From NCBI GenBank assembly GCA_030674185.1, contig CM060308.1, positions 36,716,050-36,780,049 on the forward strand: a stretch of DNA of 64,000 bases. Reading direction: 5' to 3'. The DNA is from Monoplex corrugatus (lineage: Eukaryota; Mollusca; Gastropoda; Littorinimorpha; Ranellidae). Below the pieces are notes generated by a model. It was given only the letters and a program-made list of their open reading frames with translations. It made no database searches and was not told the DNA's origin. Within the stretch, counting starts at the first letter, position 1. Each line of letters starts with the position of its first letter. A program made the translations under genes and the position numbers. Below, in pieces: positions 48,722-58,159 of this stretch.

Positions 48722-49390
48722 GTACAGAGTAAACCCCCGTGGGGATTGCGGGGGTTCTTTCATTATGTATAGTGTCCCCGCCTTCTGGAAATTCTGTGCT
48801 AAAAATTCCTCTTTTCTGTCACTTTCTTTGTTTCTTTCTTCCTCCTCTGCTTTCTGTCATTTTTTCCTATTATTTTCTGCCTTGCTGGTCCATTCACCTG
48901 TATGTGTTCAATAAAGTTGTACATACTTTCTCTTAGGATTGATAATTGGTACATGGATTTACTGCATTTTTAGCTCTAGGGAAATAAGATATGTGGAAGC
49001 AATTTTAGGTGATGTAGGACTGTTTTCATATATGTTTTAGTGTCCTTAGTTATGTTTAAATTTGTATTCAGGTATGTTTTTTTAAATTCCATGTGCTATA
49101 AATTGGACAGAATGGTCACCGCCAGGGGCGTCTTATTAGATAATGTGTGCAAATGCATTGATATGTGTACTTAATTTTCTATTCCTTTTTTTTTCCTTGT
49201 TGAAATATTGTGTATGTTTTGAAATAGTTATAGCCCTGATATGGTTCTATGCAGTTGGGTGGGCTTTAAACAAAAATAACAGCAATAACAGGTATAGAGT
49301 AGGAAGGGTTCAGTACTTCTGTTATGTTCATGATTGGAATGTTCAAAATGATAATTTAAAAAAACAATTCTGTCCCAACTTCTGTACCAT
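48722..49390. other. SRBD1 intron 6, left part
   Basis: Mostly unique. CCCTGATATGGTTCTATGCA at about 49,232 resembles 45,450 (CCCTGATATGGTGCCAGTCA), probably a short SINE tail common to both. Confidence 0.4.
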
Positions 49391-49394
49391 CTCA

Positions 49395-50430
49395 GTGGTG
49401 AGGATCCCGTGCTGCTCGCTCCAGCTCCATGACACATCACCAGTCCCCAAGTTCATTCAATTGTAGGATGTCCACAAGAGCCAGAGATTAAAACCCTCTT
49501 CGTCCTCCAACGTACGAGAGCGTACGAGAAAAACGACTTCCGGTAATCCTGGAACGTTCGGGAGCGTTCGGATTCCACGTGGTCCGAATAGGCGCATCCA
49601 TCTTGTTCCTATCACATGGCAGCCACGTGTACGATTTAGCCTCGTTTTCGCGATAGTTTGAGCTTCCGGTGGCCGCCATTTGCAAGCGAGTAGGTGCTGT
49701 ACTTCGCGAGCTTCGAATTTTTGAAAACCAAGTTCTCGGAACCGCGTTCTGATCATGACGGACGAAGAGATATTATATGGCATGTCCTTTTTGACGATCG
49801 CGATGATGACGATGTTTTTGAGGGGTTTGAACTGTCTGATGTACGGGAGGGGGAAGACTGAGTGATGTGGACACCGACTTTATTGATCGATTTGATGTTA
49901 TCGGGTGAGGTGTATGTGCGTAGAAAATTCGTTAACAACATGGGCATTCTGATTTTTTTTTTTAACCATACTTTCCTCTTATGTTTTAAAACTGTTTTAA
50001 TTTGATACATAAATGATTCAGTAACATGTAAAAAATAATAAACCATGCAAAGGATGCTTTGCTATATTTTTAATTTTTTTTTTAATGAGACTACCCCACC
50101 TCGAGTACGGAGTTATTTCCCTTGGCATAGGATTTCGGCCTTTCCTGTGTGTGAGACATAGTACGACGAAGAGGGTTAAGCTGATATCAGAGGTGACCCT
50201 CTGCACTGCTGTTGGATCACTTTGGTGGAGTTCATTAGTGCCTTTCTGATCCAGTTCACTAAGGACACTACCTGCTAAAATCTCTACAAGCAATAGTAAT
50301 AGCTCTGTTGTGTCAAGTTCTGTTATGATAATAGACCAAGGGAGATAACTCCTGGTACAGGAAATCAGAACTGGGCTCACCACCAGATCAGGACATGAAG
50401 GACCACAAAATCTGGACATTTTCGAGACAA
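49395..50430 (+). mobile_element. Unclassified repeat R, copy 2, split by TTAA element 2
   Basis: The left part (to about 49,487) ends TCCACAAGAGCCAGAGA. The right part resumes near 50,180 with AGAGGTGACCCTCTGCACTG and runs to AGGACATGAAGGACCACAAA. Both parts match the 29.7-30.1 kb copy in reverse. Class unknown. Confidence 0.6.
49492..50175 (+). mobile_element. TTAA element 2 (piggyBac-like, non-autonomous)
   Basis: TTAA at 49,488-49,491 and 50,176-50,179. The terminus CCCTCTTCGTC is identical at both ends (49,494-49,504 and reversed 50,165-50,175), with two extra A's at the left. Doubled motifs CGTACGAGAGCGTACGAG and CGTTCGGGAGCGTTCGG lie near the left end. At 49,755 an ATG opens MTDEEILYGMSF with acidic DDDDVFEGFELSD in a neighbouring frame, a broken transposase N-terminus. 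About 684 bp. Confidence 0.75.
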
Positions 50431-50431
50431 A

Positions 50432-50600
50432 GTCCTCACCATGGAAGTTGGAGCAAGGGGTTGATAGACACATCGGCCTATAACCTCATGAAACAGCTCT
50501 CAATTTCTTGGAGAGAAAGGACCAGACCTTTAGAAGGCAATGGCAGAAGCAGGGGAAGAGAGTTCCAGCTGGATCTGGTCCAGGAGGAACAGAAATGAAC
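50432..50600 (+). pseudogene. Nuclease-type retroelement C-terminal fragment, copy 2
   Basis: DTSAYNLMKQLSISWRERTR, then LDLVQEEQK and TGA parallels GTSAYDLMKQLAISGKKRTR...WARRNQK at 37.6 kb. Only the last 50-60 codons remain and they are shifted in places. Confidence 0.7.
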
Positions 50601-50604
50601 TTCA

Positions 50605-50895
50605 GAAGACATAACATTCCCTTATATGTTGCTGGTGTCCAATAGCTAAGTGGTTAGGACCTGTGACAAGGGTAACTTAGTCTTAAGATGCCTGACCACC
50701 TGGATGCACAGGTTCGATTCCATGCGGACGACAAATTTCTATAAATGACGACAGCAGAAGGGCATCCAGGAGCCATGACCTGGATGCAGCCTGGCCCCCT
50801 TAGAGAGTAAGGAGTTAAAGGCTGAAATGTATGTTTGATGGGGATTTCTCCTCTGAGGACCACCTGCTGTCCAGCTCTGTTCAGAGTTTCTTGCT
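50605..50895 (+). mobile_element. 3' UTR module of the nuclease-type retroelement, copy 2
   Basis: About 35 bases after the stop: ATAGCTAAGTGGTTAGGAC (A-box-like), then CACAGGTTCGATTCCATG (canonical-looking B box), then GGGCATCCAGGAGCCATGAC with CTGGATGC closing a 9-bp hairpin. The tail GAGAGTAAGGAGTTAAAG... runs to about 50,895. It aligns throughout with 37.34-37.62 kb on the other strand. Confidence 0.65.
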
Positions 50896-51309
50896 ACAGT
50901 GTCATATGCAATTTTCATGCATTCAGTCAACTTTGGTGTCTTTTGTTGGTTTATTTTTAACTATCAAAATAATATGAATACAGGCATCAAAAACAGCAAA
51001 GTCAGCACTGAAATCATGGTTTGTAAGCAAGAATTTCATAATTTTCAAAATGTGCGAATGGGAAATGATAGAACAGACATCTGTGGCCCTCCAACAGCAA
51101 AAATTGCAATTTTCATGTACAGGTGATTTTGTCTGAAAAGGTCAAAAATGTGGTAGAGATTCACTCATACATAAACAAGAGAGAGAACTCTTCCTTATTC
51201 ATTTTGTTATGTGGGTAGGCAGACTCGCTTTATTGATGTTGATCTGAATTACTCTCCTTTCATATAGAAGTGTTGGGGAGCGCATATATGCATGCATGCC
51301 CCCGCATGT

Positions 51310-51500
51310 ATGCAAACACACAAACACACACACACACACACACACAACACACAACACACAACACAACAAAACACACACACACACACAGAGTAATTTTCTT
51401 TTCAGAAAATGCATGCAACGAGATTACCTTTCCATTTCGTAAGAGCACTGTGTGTGTGTGTGTGTGTGTGTTGTGTGTGTGTGTGTGTGTGTGTGTACGT
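51310..51500. repeat. (CA)n and (TG)n microsatellites
   Basis: CA/CAA repeats at 51,315-51,390 and TG repeats at 51,450-51,496, facing each other 35 bases upstream of SRBD1 exon 7. Confidence 0.95.
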
Positions 51501-51533
51501 ACATGCATGCATATGTATGTGTTTTCTCCACAG

Positions 51534-51691
51534 ATCAGAGCAGACACAAGCTGCAGAGAAAGCCTCCATATCTGTGTTTGGGGACAACCTTCATCGTTTG
51601 TTGCTGACCCCACCGGTCAAAGGCAAGACAGTGCTTGGTATTGACCCTGGCTTCAAGAACGGGTGTAAATCAGCTGTGGTGTCTATCACAG
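51534..51691 (+). CDS. SRBD1: SRBD1 exon 7 (start of the YqgF/RNase H-like domain)
   Basis: Acceptor TCTCCACAG|ATCAGA. It encodes SEQTQAAEKASISVFGDNLH, LLLTPPVKGKTVLGIDPGFK, NGCKSAVVSIT. GIDPGF(K)xGCK is the first strand and conserved Asp of the RNase H-fold domain. Donor CACAG|gtaaaa, phase 1. Confidence 0.95.
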
Positions 51692-52539
51692 GTAAAAATA
51701 TGGGTTGGACAGGTGATGCTGAATGTATGTGGACATTAAGTCAAATTATTTAAAAACATGAACATAACCTCACACAATGTTTGATAAATAAACTGTTGTA
51801 CACAGATGTTTGCTTCATGCAGTCCTCTTTGTTACTGTTGTATTTCGCACTATTACATAATTTTGTATCTAAAAGAATGTACTCCAGCAAAAACCAAAAA
51901 AAAAAAGTAGTTCTGGCCACACAGTCATACACTTCTTTCATGTTTGCAGCCTCCACTTTTACCTGGCATCCCATTCCCATGAATTTAAAATCCATCTAAA
52001 AATGTTTTCCTATGAACTTATTCATCAGAATCCTCCTGCAGAAAGTCACTTGTTGTTGTGGATAAAGATTCATGTGGATTTTCATGCTGCCATTTTAAAA
52101 CATGGATCTCATTCACCTTCATCGTTGACAGAACACATAACTCAGGGAAAATGAGAATGGTAATGCATGGTATAGGGGAAGCGACCTGCAGGTGTCTGAG
52201 CTTTCATTTTGGTACAGTTGTTTCCATAAATGAACTTGGAATGCTTGGAAATGTGATGAAAACTAGACCTGAACATTGATGAGGTACAGCCTTGCTTCAT
52301 CACAGAAGTATCGTACTTCCAGTTAGGCATAAAGCATTATTAAGTTAAAATCTAGGGAGTGATGTGATCATTTGGTGAAATGTGACATCTCTAGTGATAT
52401 TGTGTATGTGATGCATGAATAAAGGGTGGGACGGTTTGTGTGTGTGTGTGCGTATGATCACAGTTGACTGAAGATTAGAGTAACTGCAGATATACTTGGT
52501 GACATGAACAGATATCTGTTTACTTACCGTCTATCATAC

Positions 52540-52860
52540 TGTTGATATGTAAGGCAGCAACAAAGATCCTCCACTTTTGTCTATTCTGGGCCAGCCTCTG
52601 TATTGTACTTAAAAGTGTTTCAGGGCCTTAAGGTTTCCTGTTGTTCATCACCAGTTGGTCTTGGGTTTTCTTCTATTGGATCTTACTTCTGGTGTCCAGT
52701 GAATGACAGTCCTGGTGATGTTGTTCTGCTGTATATGGATGATGTGCCCAATCCATGTCTGTCATCTTTTCATGATGATAATGCCATACTCTTTTGATTG
52801 CATCAGGCAAGTAGTTGTAGGTGGAGATGGTGGGGGGCCAGAATAGACACCGCATGCACT
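52540..52860 (-). pseudogene. Decayed LINE RT C-terminal tail
   Basis: Minus-strand pieces WAHHPYTAEQHHQDCHSLDT and RLAQNRQKWRIFVAAL resemble the conserved end of LINE RTs (LAQDRxRWRxxVxAL). Frames are broken. Confidence 0.5.
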
Positions 52861-53339
52861 CCAGTAACTTTTGGCCTCTTTTATTTTTTTAAGTAGATAG
52901 GTAATTTTTTGCCCTACAATGTGAATGAAGCAGGACATACTGTCAGATTGTTCTGCAGTTGCCTGAAATATTGAGTTCATTAATCATTTGTATGAGGTTA
53001 TCATCAGTTATAGTTCCTCCTTACTTGGTACATAACTTCTTGTCAGATATAATTTTGATTATTGAAGTTAATGGTAATTATTGCATCACAGAAAATTTCT
53101 GTTTTTAGTCTGCTGTTAAGATACGTAGTCAGTCACATTTTTTAGATCTGCATGTTGTCTGTTATATGAAGATATTATTTACTTCCCCTGAATTGGAGAA
53201 AGATGAAAGTATTAACAACACAGCTGCACATGGCTTTAGACAGAACTTTGGAAATCCTGTCTACTCGTAAGTGACCATCTTCCACTGCTTTATGGCACCT
53301 TTCTGACCTCGTGCAATCATAGGATGATGATCAGACAGG

Positions 53340-53640
53340 CATAATTGTCAGATGGGTAAAACATCTGATTCCGATCAGAAGGTCTCTGTTCAGTTGCCTG
53401 GGTACCTCCCACCTGGTTGGGAGAAGGTGGAGATTTTTCCTGTCTCCCAGGTCTACATGTGTACTGATTTGTTAGTGCCTGAACCCCCTCATGTGTATAT
53501 ATGCACGCTGAAGTCTAATATGCACATTACGGAGTCTGTAAGTCATTTCAGTGTCTGTTGTCTTATGTTAACATGAAAACAACCTGCATGCTTGTCCACT
53601 GAAAATGGAATATGCAGATCTGCAGCAACATACCATCTGT
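53340..53640 (+). mobile_element. SINE family A, copy 3
   Basis: ATTCCGATCAGAAGGTCTC head, TCCCACCTGGTTGGGAGAAG, GTAAGTCATTTCAGTGTCTG and ACATGAAAACAACCTGCATG match copies 1 and 5 in order. Confidence 0.7.
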
Positions 53641-53687
53641 ATTGGCAAAGCAGTGTGCATACATATGTCCAAGAAAATCAGAACACT

Positions 53688-53713
53688 CATCATCATCATC
53701 AGGTGCCCTGCCA
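53688..53713 (-). mobile_element. RTE 3'-tail stub, copy 4
   Basis: CTCATCATCATCATCAGGTG followed by CCCTGCC is the terminal 13 or so bases of the RTE family plus its ATC (GAT) tail, with nothing further of the element. Confidence 0.6.
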
Positions 53714-54199
53714 AACACCAAAAAAAGAAATAATTGGACGTTGATGCTGCCAGAATCTTGGATTGTTCATGCATGTTTTAAGCAGTAGATCATATTTGAA
53801 TGTCAGAGTGAAACATTATCGTACTGATTAGAAAGAAATCTTGTACTTTCAAGAACCACTAGTTGACACTGTGACAGATTTTTTCTATCCCATGATAATT
53901 TGTTGCTCGATACGCCAGAGACAAACCACACTTCCAGGTGCAAAAGAAAACTGACCACTTCACCTGAATAAGGCCTTGTGTGAAAAGGCTGAACATTTGT
54001 GACAGTATCAGCCAGTCTACTTTGAAGGTGAATGATTTCTTTATTGTTCTTATTGGTCAGGAAAAAAATTGAGATATTTGATGTTATATACAGGAGCTGA
54101 CCCATAACATGCAGAAATGGAGAGCTTTCATTGCTGCCGTACATTTCAATGGCATAACAGTAAGTCAGTCAGGAAAATGTGTTGGTGTTTGTTGTGCAG

Positions 54200-54296
54200 G
54201 TCAGGTGTTGCACACGGAGGTTTTGTACCTACATGATTACAAGTCTAATAAAATGACTGAAGAACAGAAGCTTGTAACACTGATTAAAACTCACAG
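54200..54296 (+). CDS. SRBD1: SRBD1 exon 8
   Basis: Acceptor TTGTGCAG|GTCAGG, completing Gly. It encodes QVLHTEVLYLHDYKSNKMTE and EQKLVTLIKTH, strands and helix of the RNase H-like fold. Donor CACAG|gtaaac, phase 2. Confidence 0.93.
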
Positions 54297-54369
54297 GTAA
54301 ACAATAATTTAATTCCACATGTTCATCTGTGTAGTACTGATAACATTAAATGTGTGAAGCTGTCTGTGT

Positions 54370-54456
54370 TTTATATTATATTATATTATATTATATTATA
54401 TTATATTATATTATATTATATTATATTATATTATATTATATTATATTATATTATAC
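54370..54456. repeat. (TTATA)n pentanucleotide repeat
   Basis: About 17 tandem TTATA units in SRBD1 intron 8. Confidence 0.95.
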
Positions 54457-54504
54457 ATGTACACTGTAAGTCTTGTTTCCATCGTGCTGTTGTCTAAACT
54501 CAGT

Positions 54505-54862
54505 TGGATTTGCCGCATGTTACACATGGTTAGATTTTCAGTGGGGCAGGGAGAATTCAAGCTGTTAGGTGAGCTGACCACATTCAAGTATGTTGTAGCA
54601 CTGTTGCATGCTGGGTGTTTTCATGTTCCCACAAGGCAGCAGCTGATGTGACTTACATGATCTTTACTATGCATATTTCATATGCTGCATATGTATACAT
54701 ATGAAGAGGGTTCAGGCATTGGCAGATTTGCACACATGTTTACCAGGGAGATTGGAAAAATGTCTACCCTTTACCCACAATCAGGCTGAACCCACAACTT
54801 TCTGATAGGAAGTCTGGTATTTATTCACATGGCTGCTACGCCTGTCTGTTCTGTTTTGTCTG
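54505..54862 (-). mobile_element. SINE family A, copy 4
   Basis: Reverse-strand match to the family: TCAAGCTGTTAGGTGAGCTG, GATGTGACTTACATGATCTT and ACCACAAT...GAACCCACAACTTTCTG at the head end. It lies just left of TTAA element 3. Confidence 0.7.
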
Positions 54863-54893
54863 TTTTTGTGGTGTGTGTACTAAAAGTGGTTAA

Positions 54894-55547
54894 CTCATTG
54901 ACGATGCGGCTAAATGGACCCCGGCAATTTCCTGAGTCGCACTATTTTTAGCAGTTTTACAAAAATTTTGAGCTCTTTTTAATTGCAATAAAAACATAAA
55001 GTTGTACATTTTTAGAAAGTTCATTATGTCTACGTTTTAGAAATGAAACCAACTTGTATGAGTAATTCAGGTAAACTTTCCAAAATGTCAGGTCAAAATG
55101 CTATGTAAATGCAAAAAATAAAAAAGTTCTGAAGTCAAATTTACACACATGCAACATTATGAAATCAGTTCATTGTCAAATATTTTCCTACCTTTACCTT
55201 TTTTGGGTCAAATGATGGCAGGAGAAGCTTTGAACAGCAAAATTTCAGTCAGTTTGATCCTTTTCATAGTCACTTATGCCACAAAATAAAAAAAGATTAT
55301 CAGTCACAGTCACTTGGGGTACGGCAAAAACAAGCCCAATTCAGACAAGGAAAAGTGTTGGCAGACAGTCTAAGGGAAGGAACTGTGTAGTGGAAGGTTA
55401 CAACTTGATGACTGGTTGATTTCCCTTGAATAGCAAGGCTGCTTCACACAGTGAAAATTAATTACGTCCGCCGCTTCCCTGGAAGCGGCATGTCGTTCAT
55501 GACGTCACAGACGGCTGCTTCACATGAAGCGGCTCATCGTCAATGAG
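54894..55547 (-). mobile_element. TTAA element 3 (piggyBac-like termini, non-coding)
   Basis: TTAA at 54,890-54,893 and 55,548-55,551 flank perfect 13-base termini CTCATTGACGATG. Two palindrome-like motifs lie just inside the right end: CCGCTTCCCTGGAAGCGG (55,471-55,488) and GCTGCTTCACATGAAGCGGC (55,514-55,533). If these mark the 5' side, as in elements 1 and 2, this copy points minus. 654 bp; no ORF recognised. Confidence 0.75.
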
Positions 55548-55925
55548 TTAATGCTGAAAAGTTTAAACCGACATGACAAAAACTGAAGAACATAATGTCA
55601 CATTACACAATTTCTCAAGTAAATGCGATGTATCAAATGATAAAATCATTTGTAGTTAGAATATTTGCCCAAGAAAGTAAAAAAAATTATAAAAGAAAAA
55701 GTTGTGTAAGTCCGATCCACACACAAAAGAAGATTTTAAAAAGTAAATAAGGTACTGTTACAGAATCTTCAAGGTTACTTTGTTTCATTCTAATTCTTTG
55801 TATTGCAAAAATAGACATCGGGCTATATTTTCACAGAAAAACAATAAAGTGTTAGCTGATGTGGGTTGACTTGCATTGATGTAGGTTTAGTTGCACTTTA
55901 GCCTTATGTTTTACTTTTGTTACAG

Positions 55926-56033
55926 GTGTGATGTGATAGCCATTGGCAATGGTGTAGCTTGCAGAGAAACAGAACAATGGGTGTCAAATCTGATTCAGCG
56001 AAACAGCTTTAAGCCCGTGTCTGTTGTTTACTG
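55926..56033 (+). CDS. SRBD1: SRBD1 exon 9
   Basis: Acceptor TTGTTACAG|GTGTGA. It encodes CDVIAIGNGVACRETEQWVS, NLIQRNSFKPVSVVY. AIGNG(T/V)ASRE is a core YqgF/Tex motif. Donor ACTG|gtaaat, phase 2. Confidence 0.95.
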
Positions 56034-56084
56034 GTAAATGAAATTCACATAATGTATATGAGTAGTTCTATTCTTTGCATTAAT

Positions 56085-57065
56085 TAATAATAATAATTAC
56101 AATATTTATATAGTGCAAAATCTTGATAAAATCAAATCTAAGCGCTGAAACAGACACACACGCATGCACGCACACACACACGCGCGCGCGCGCGCCACAC
56201 ACACACGCACACACACACGGCTATAAATGGGGAGAAAGAATAAAAGCAATGGAAAATTATAGAGAGCATATTATATACAATTATATATTACAATGTGATT
56301 CCCCCCCGAGCGGAGACAGGCTGCAGAGGGGATTGAGTGAGGTCAGGATTTTATGCAGAGGAGAAAAGGTGAGTTTTGAGAGCGGACTTGAAGGAGACAA
56401 AAGTAGGTTGCTGACAGACTGAGAGAGGAAGTTTGTTCCAGGAGAGCGGACCAGAAACAGAGAAGGCTCGTGGACCATAGGTATTGAGCTTAGTGCATGG
56501 AAAGCGAAAAGTCAGAGGATCGGAGGCAAAGCGGAGGGTACGTGAGGGAACATAGATCTCAAGTAGGCTTGACAGTTAATCGGGGGCTGCGTTATTGAGG
56601 CTTTTGTAGCACATGGTGTCTAGTTTGTACTGTATGCGCTTTGATACAGGGAGCCAGTGAAGTTGTGCCAGGAGAGGAGATATGTGGTCAGCTTTTTTCT
56701 TTTTGAGTACAAGGCGTGCAGCATTGTTTTGAATGCGCTGTAGGATGTGAGTGGTGGAGGCAGGAAGACCGGACAGGAGTGAATTGCAATAGTCAATGCG
56801 AGACATTATGAAGGAGAGAACGAGTTTTGCATTCCACAGAGAGATACTTCCTGATCAGGCTTATACAATGGAGGTGATAGTAGCAAGATCTGGCAGTTTG
56901 AGAAACAAAGTTGTTCATGGAAAGGGTAGAGTCAATGCAGACACCAAGGTTTTTAGCTGAATCAGAAATTGGGACTGATGTGTTACATAATGGGAGAGAA
57001 AGAGGAGGCAGCTGAGAAAGTTTCTGACGGGTGCCAATGAGGATAGCTTGTCTTGTCATCATTTA
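56085..57065 (-). mobile_element. L2/CR1-like LINE 3' half, copy 3
   Basis: Minus-strand frames give [47 protein letters not shown] and then [59 protein letters not shown] and [11 protein letters not shown]. SRxDYCNxLLxGLP...LQRxQNxAARL...LHWLPVxxRIxYKL is the conserved CR1/L2 C-terminal region. The 3' end is an (ATT)n tail at 56,085-56,100 with a CA/CG repeat at 56,155-56,218. Confidence 0.8.
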
Positions 57066-57080
57066 GCTGAAGTTTGTTGT

Positions 57081-57706
57081 ATAACTCCTAGAACTATCCC
57101 TCCATGAAAAAAACAAAGTGTAGTTCATAGATATGATTAGTAGTCTCATATTCTGAAGTAGACTGCGTGTTACAGAGTCCGAAGCTGATTACATCGGGCG
57201 ATAAACAGACCCTGAATTGTAATTGTCTTCTTTTTATGGATTGATACATTTTACCAGGTGTTGAGAATTGGAAAAGATTTCTTTTAGATGTGTTTATATT
57301 ATTGTTTTGTAAGAAATTCCCAGTTCACTTGTGTAAAGGTCTGTGTGTCTGTCTACACAGACGTGTGTACATGCACACACACACGCACGCACGCGCGCGA
57401 GCGGAGGGATGCTTTATTTTGTGTTTTACAACTTGTTTTGTAATTGTTTGTGTGTGTATTTTTTAACCATTAAGTGAAGTGTGATATAGGTGTATCCCAA
57501 AGTGCACATGTTGGTGCACTCAGTAATTGCTGTGCTTTTAAGCAGGGCCTGATATGCAAACATACACACGCATGTGATGTTAGTACTAAATGCTCTGGTT
57601 CATACTTTCACCACGCTTGATGTAGCACATAGGGGAATTTGTGATACATGGTGTGTATGTTTATGTTTGTTTGTTTTTTTCATGGAGGGATAGTTCTAGG
57701 AGTTAT
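57081..57706. mobile_element. MITE with perfect 37-bp terminal inverted repeats
   Basis: 57,081-57,117 and 57,670-57,706 are exact reverse complements (37/37), starting ATAACTCCTAGAACTATCCC. Flanking TA on each side fits a Tc1/mariner-type target with termini from ACTCCTAG. About 625 bp, with no ORF; it contains a short CA/CG repeat near 57,375. Confidence 0.8.
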
Positions 57707-57779
57707 GCAGGGTTGAATTACCATAAATCATGCTTACATAGTGCTATTCTTACTTCACGTGACACATAACAAAACTTTT

Positions 57780-58110
57780 AAGTGGATCACAGAGAACTCA
57801 AGCTGTTAGGCAAGCTGACCACTTCCGCTATGTTTTGCACAGTCTGTGTTTTGATGGGCATGTATGTTGGGTGTTTTTATGTTTCCATAAACCAGCCACT
57901 GACATGACTTACACAGAATCTTTAATGGGCACATTTAATGTTCTGCATGCTTATACATATAAAGTGGGTTTAGGTGCTAGCAGATTTACACACATGTTTG
58001 CCTGGGAAATCAGAAAAATGTCCACCCTTCGTCCACCAGGTGGAGGTGTCTGGGCGGATCGAACCCAACACCTCCTGATTGGTAGTCCGATGTTTACCCA
58101 TTTGAGAACA
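57780..58110 (-). mobile_element. SINE family A, copy 5 (best head)
   Basis: On the minus strand: ACTACCAATCAGGAGGTGTT then GGGTTCGATCC (B box), CCACCTGGTGGACGAAGGGT, GTGTAAGTCATGTCAGTGGC, ATAAAAACACCC and TTGAGTTCTCTGTGATCCAC. It best preserves the tRNA-like region. Confidence 0.8.
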
Positions 58111-58159
58111 TCAGCTGTCAAATCTGTAGATAGAGTGAAGGAATGAAAGGGTTAAAGAA

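Larger units (their letters stand above)
51692..54199. other. SRBD1 intron 7
   Basis: Contains a LINE RT relic, a SINE and an RTE tail stub, annotated separately; the rest (51.7-52.5 and 52.9-53.3 kb) shows nothing recognised. Confidence 0.6.
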
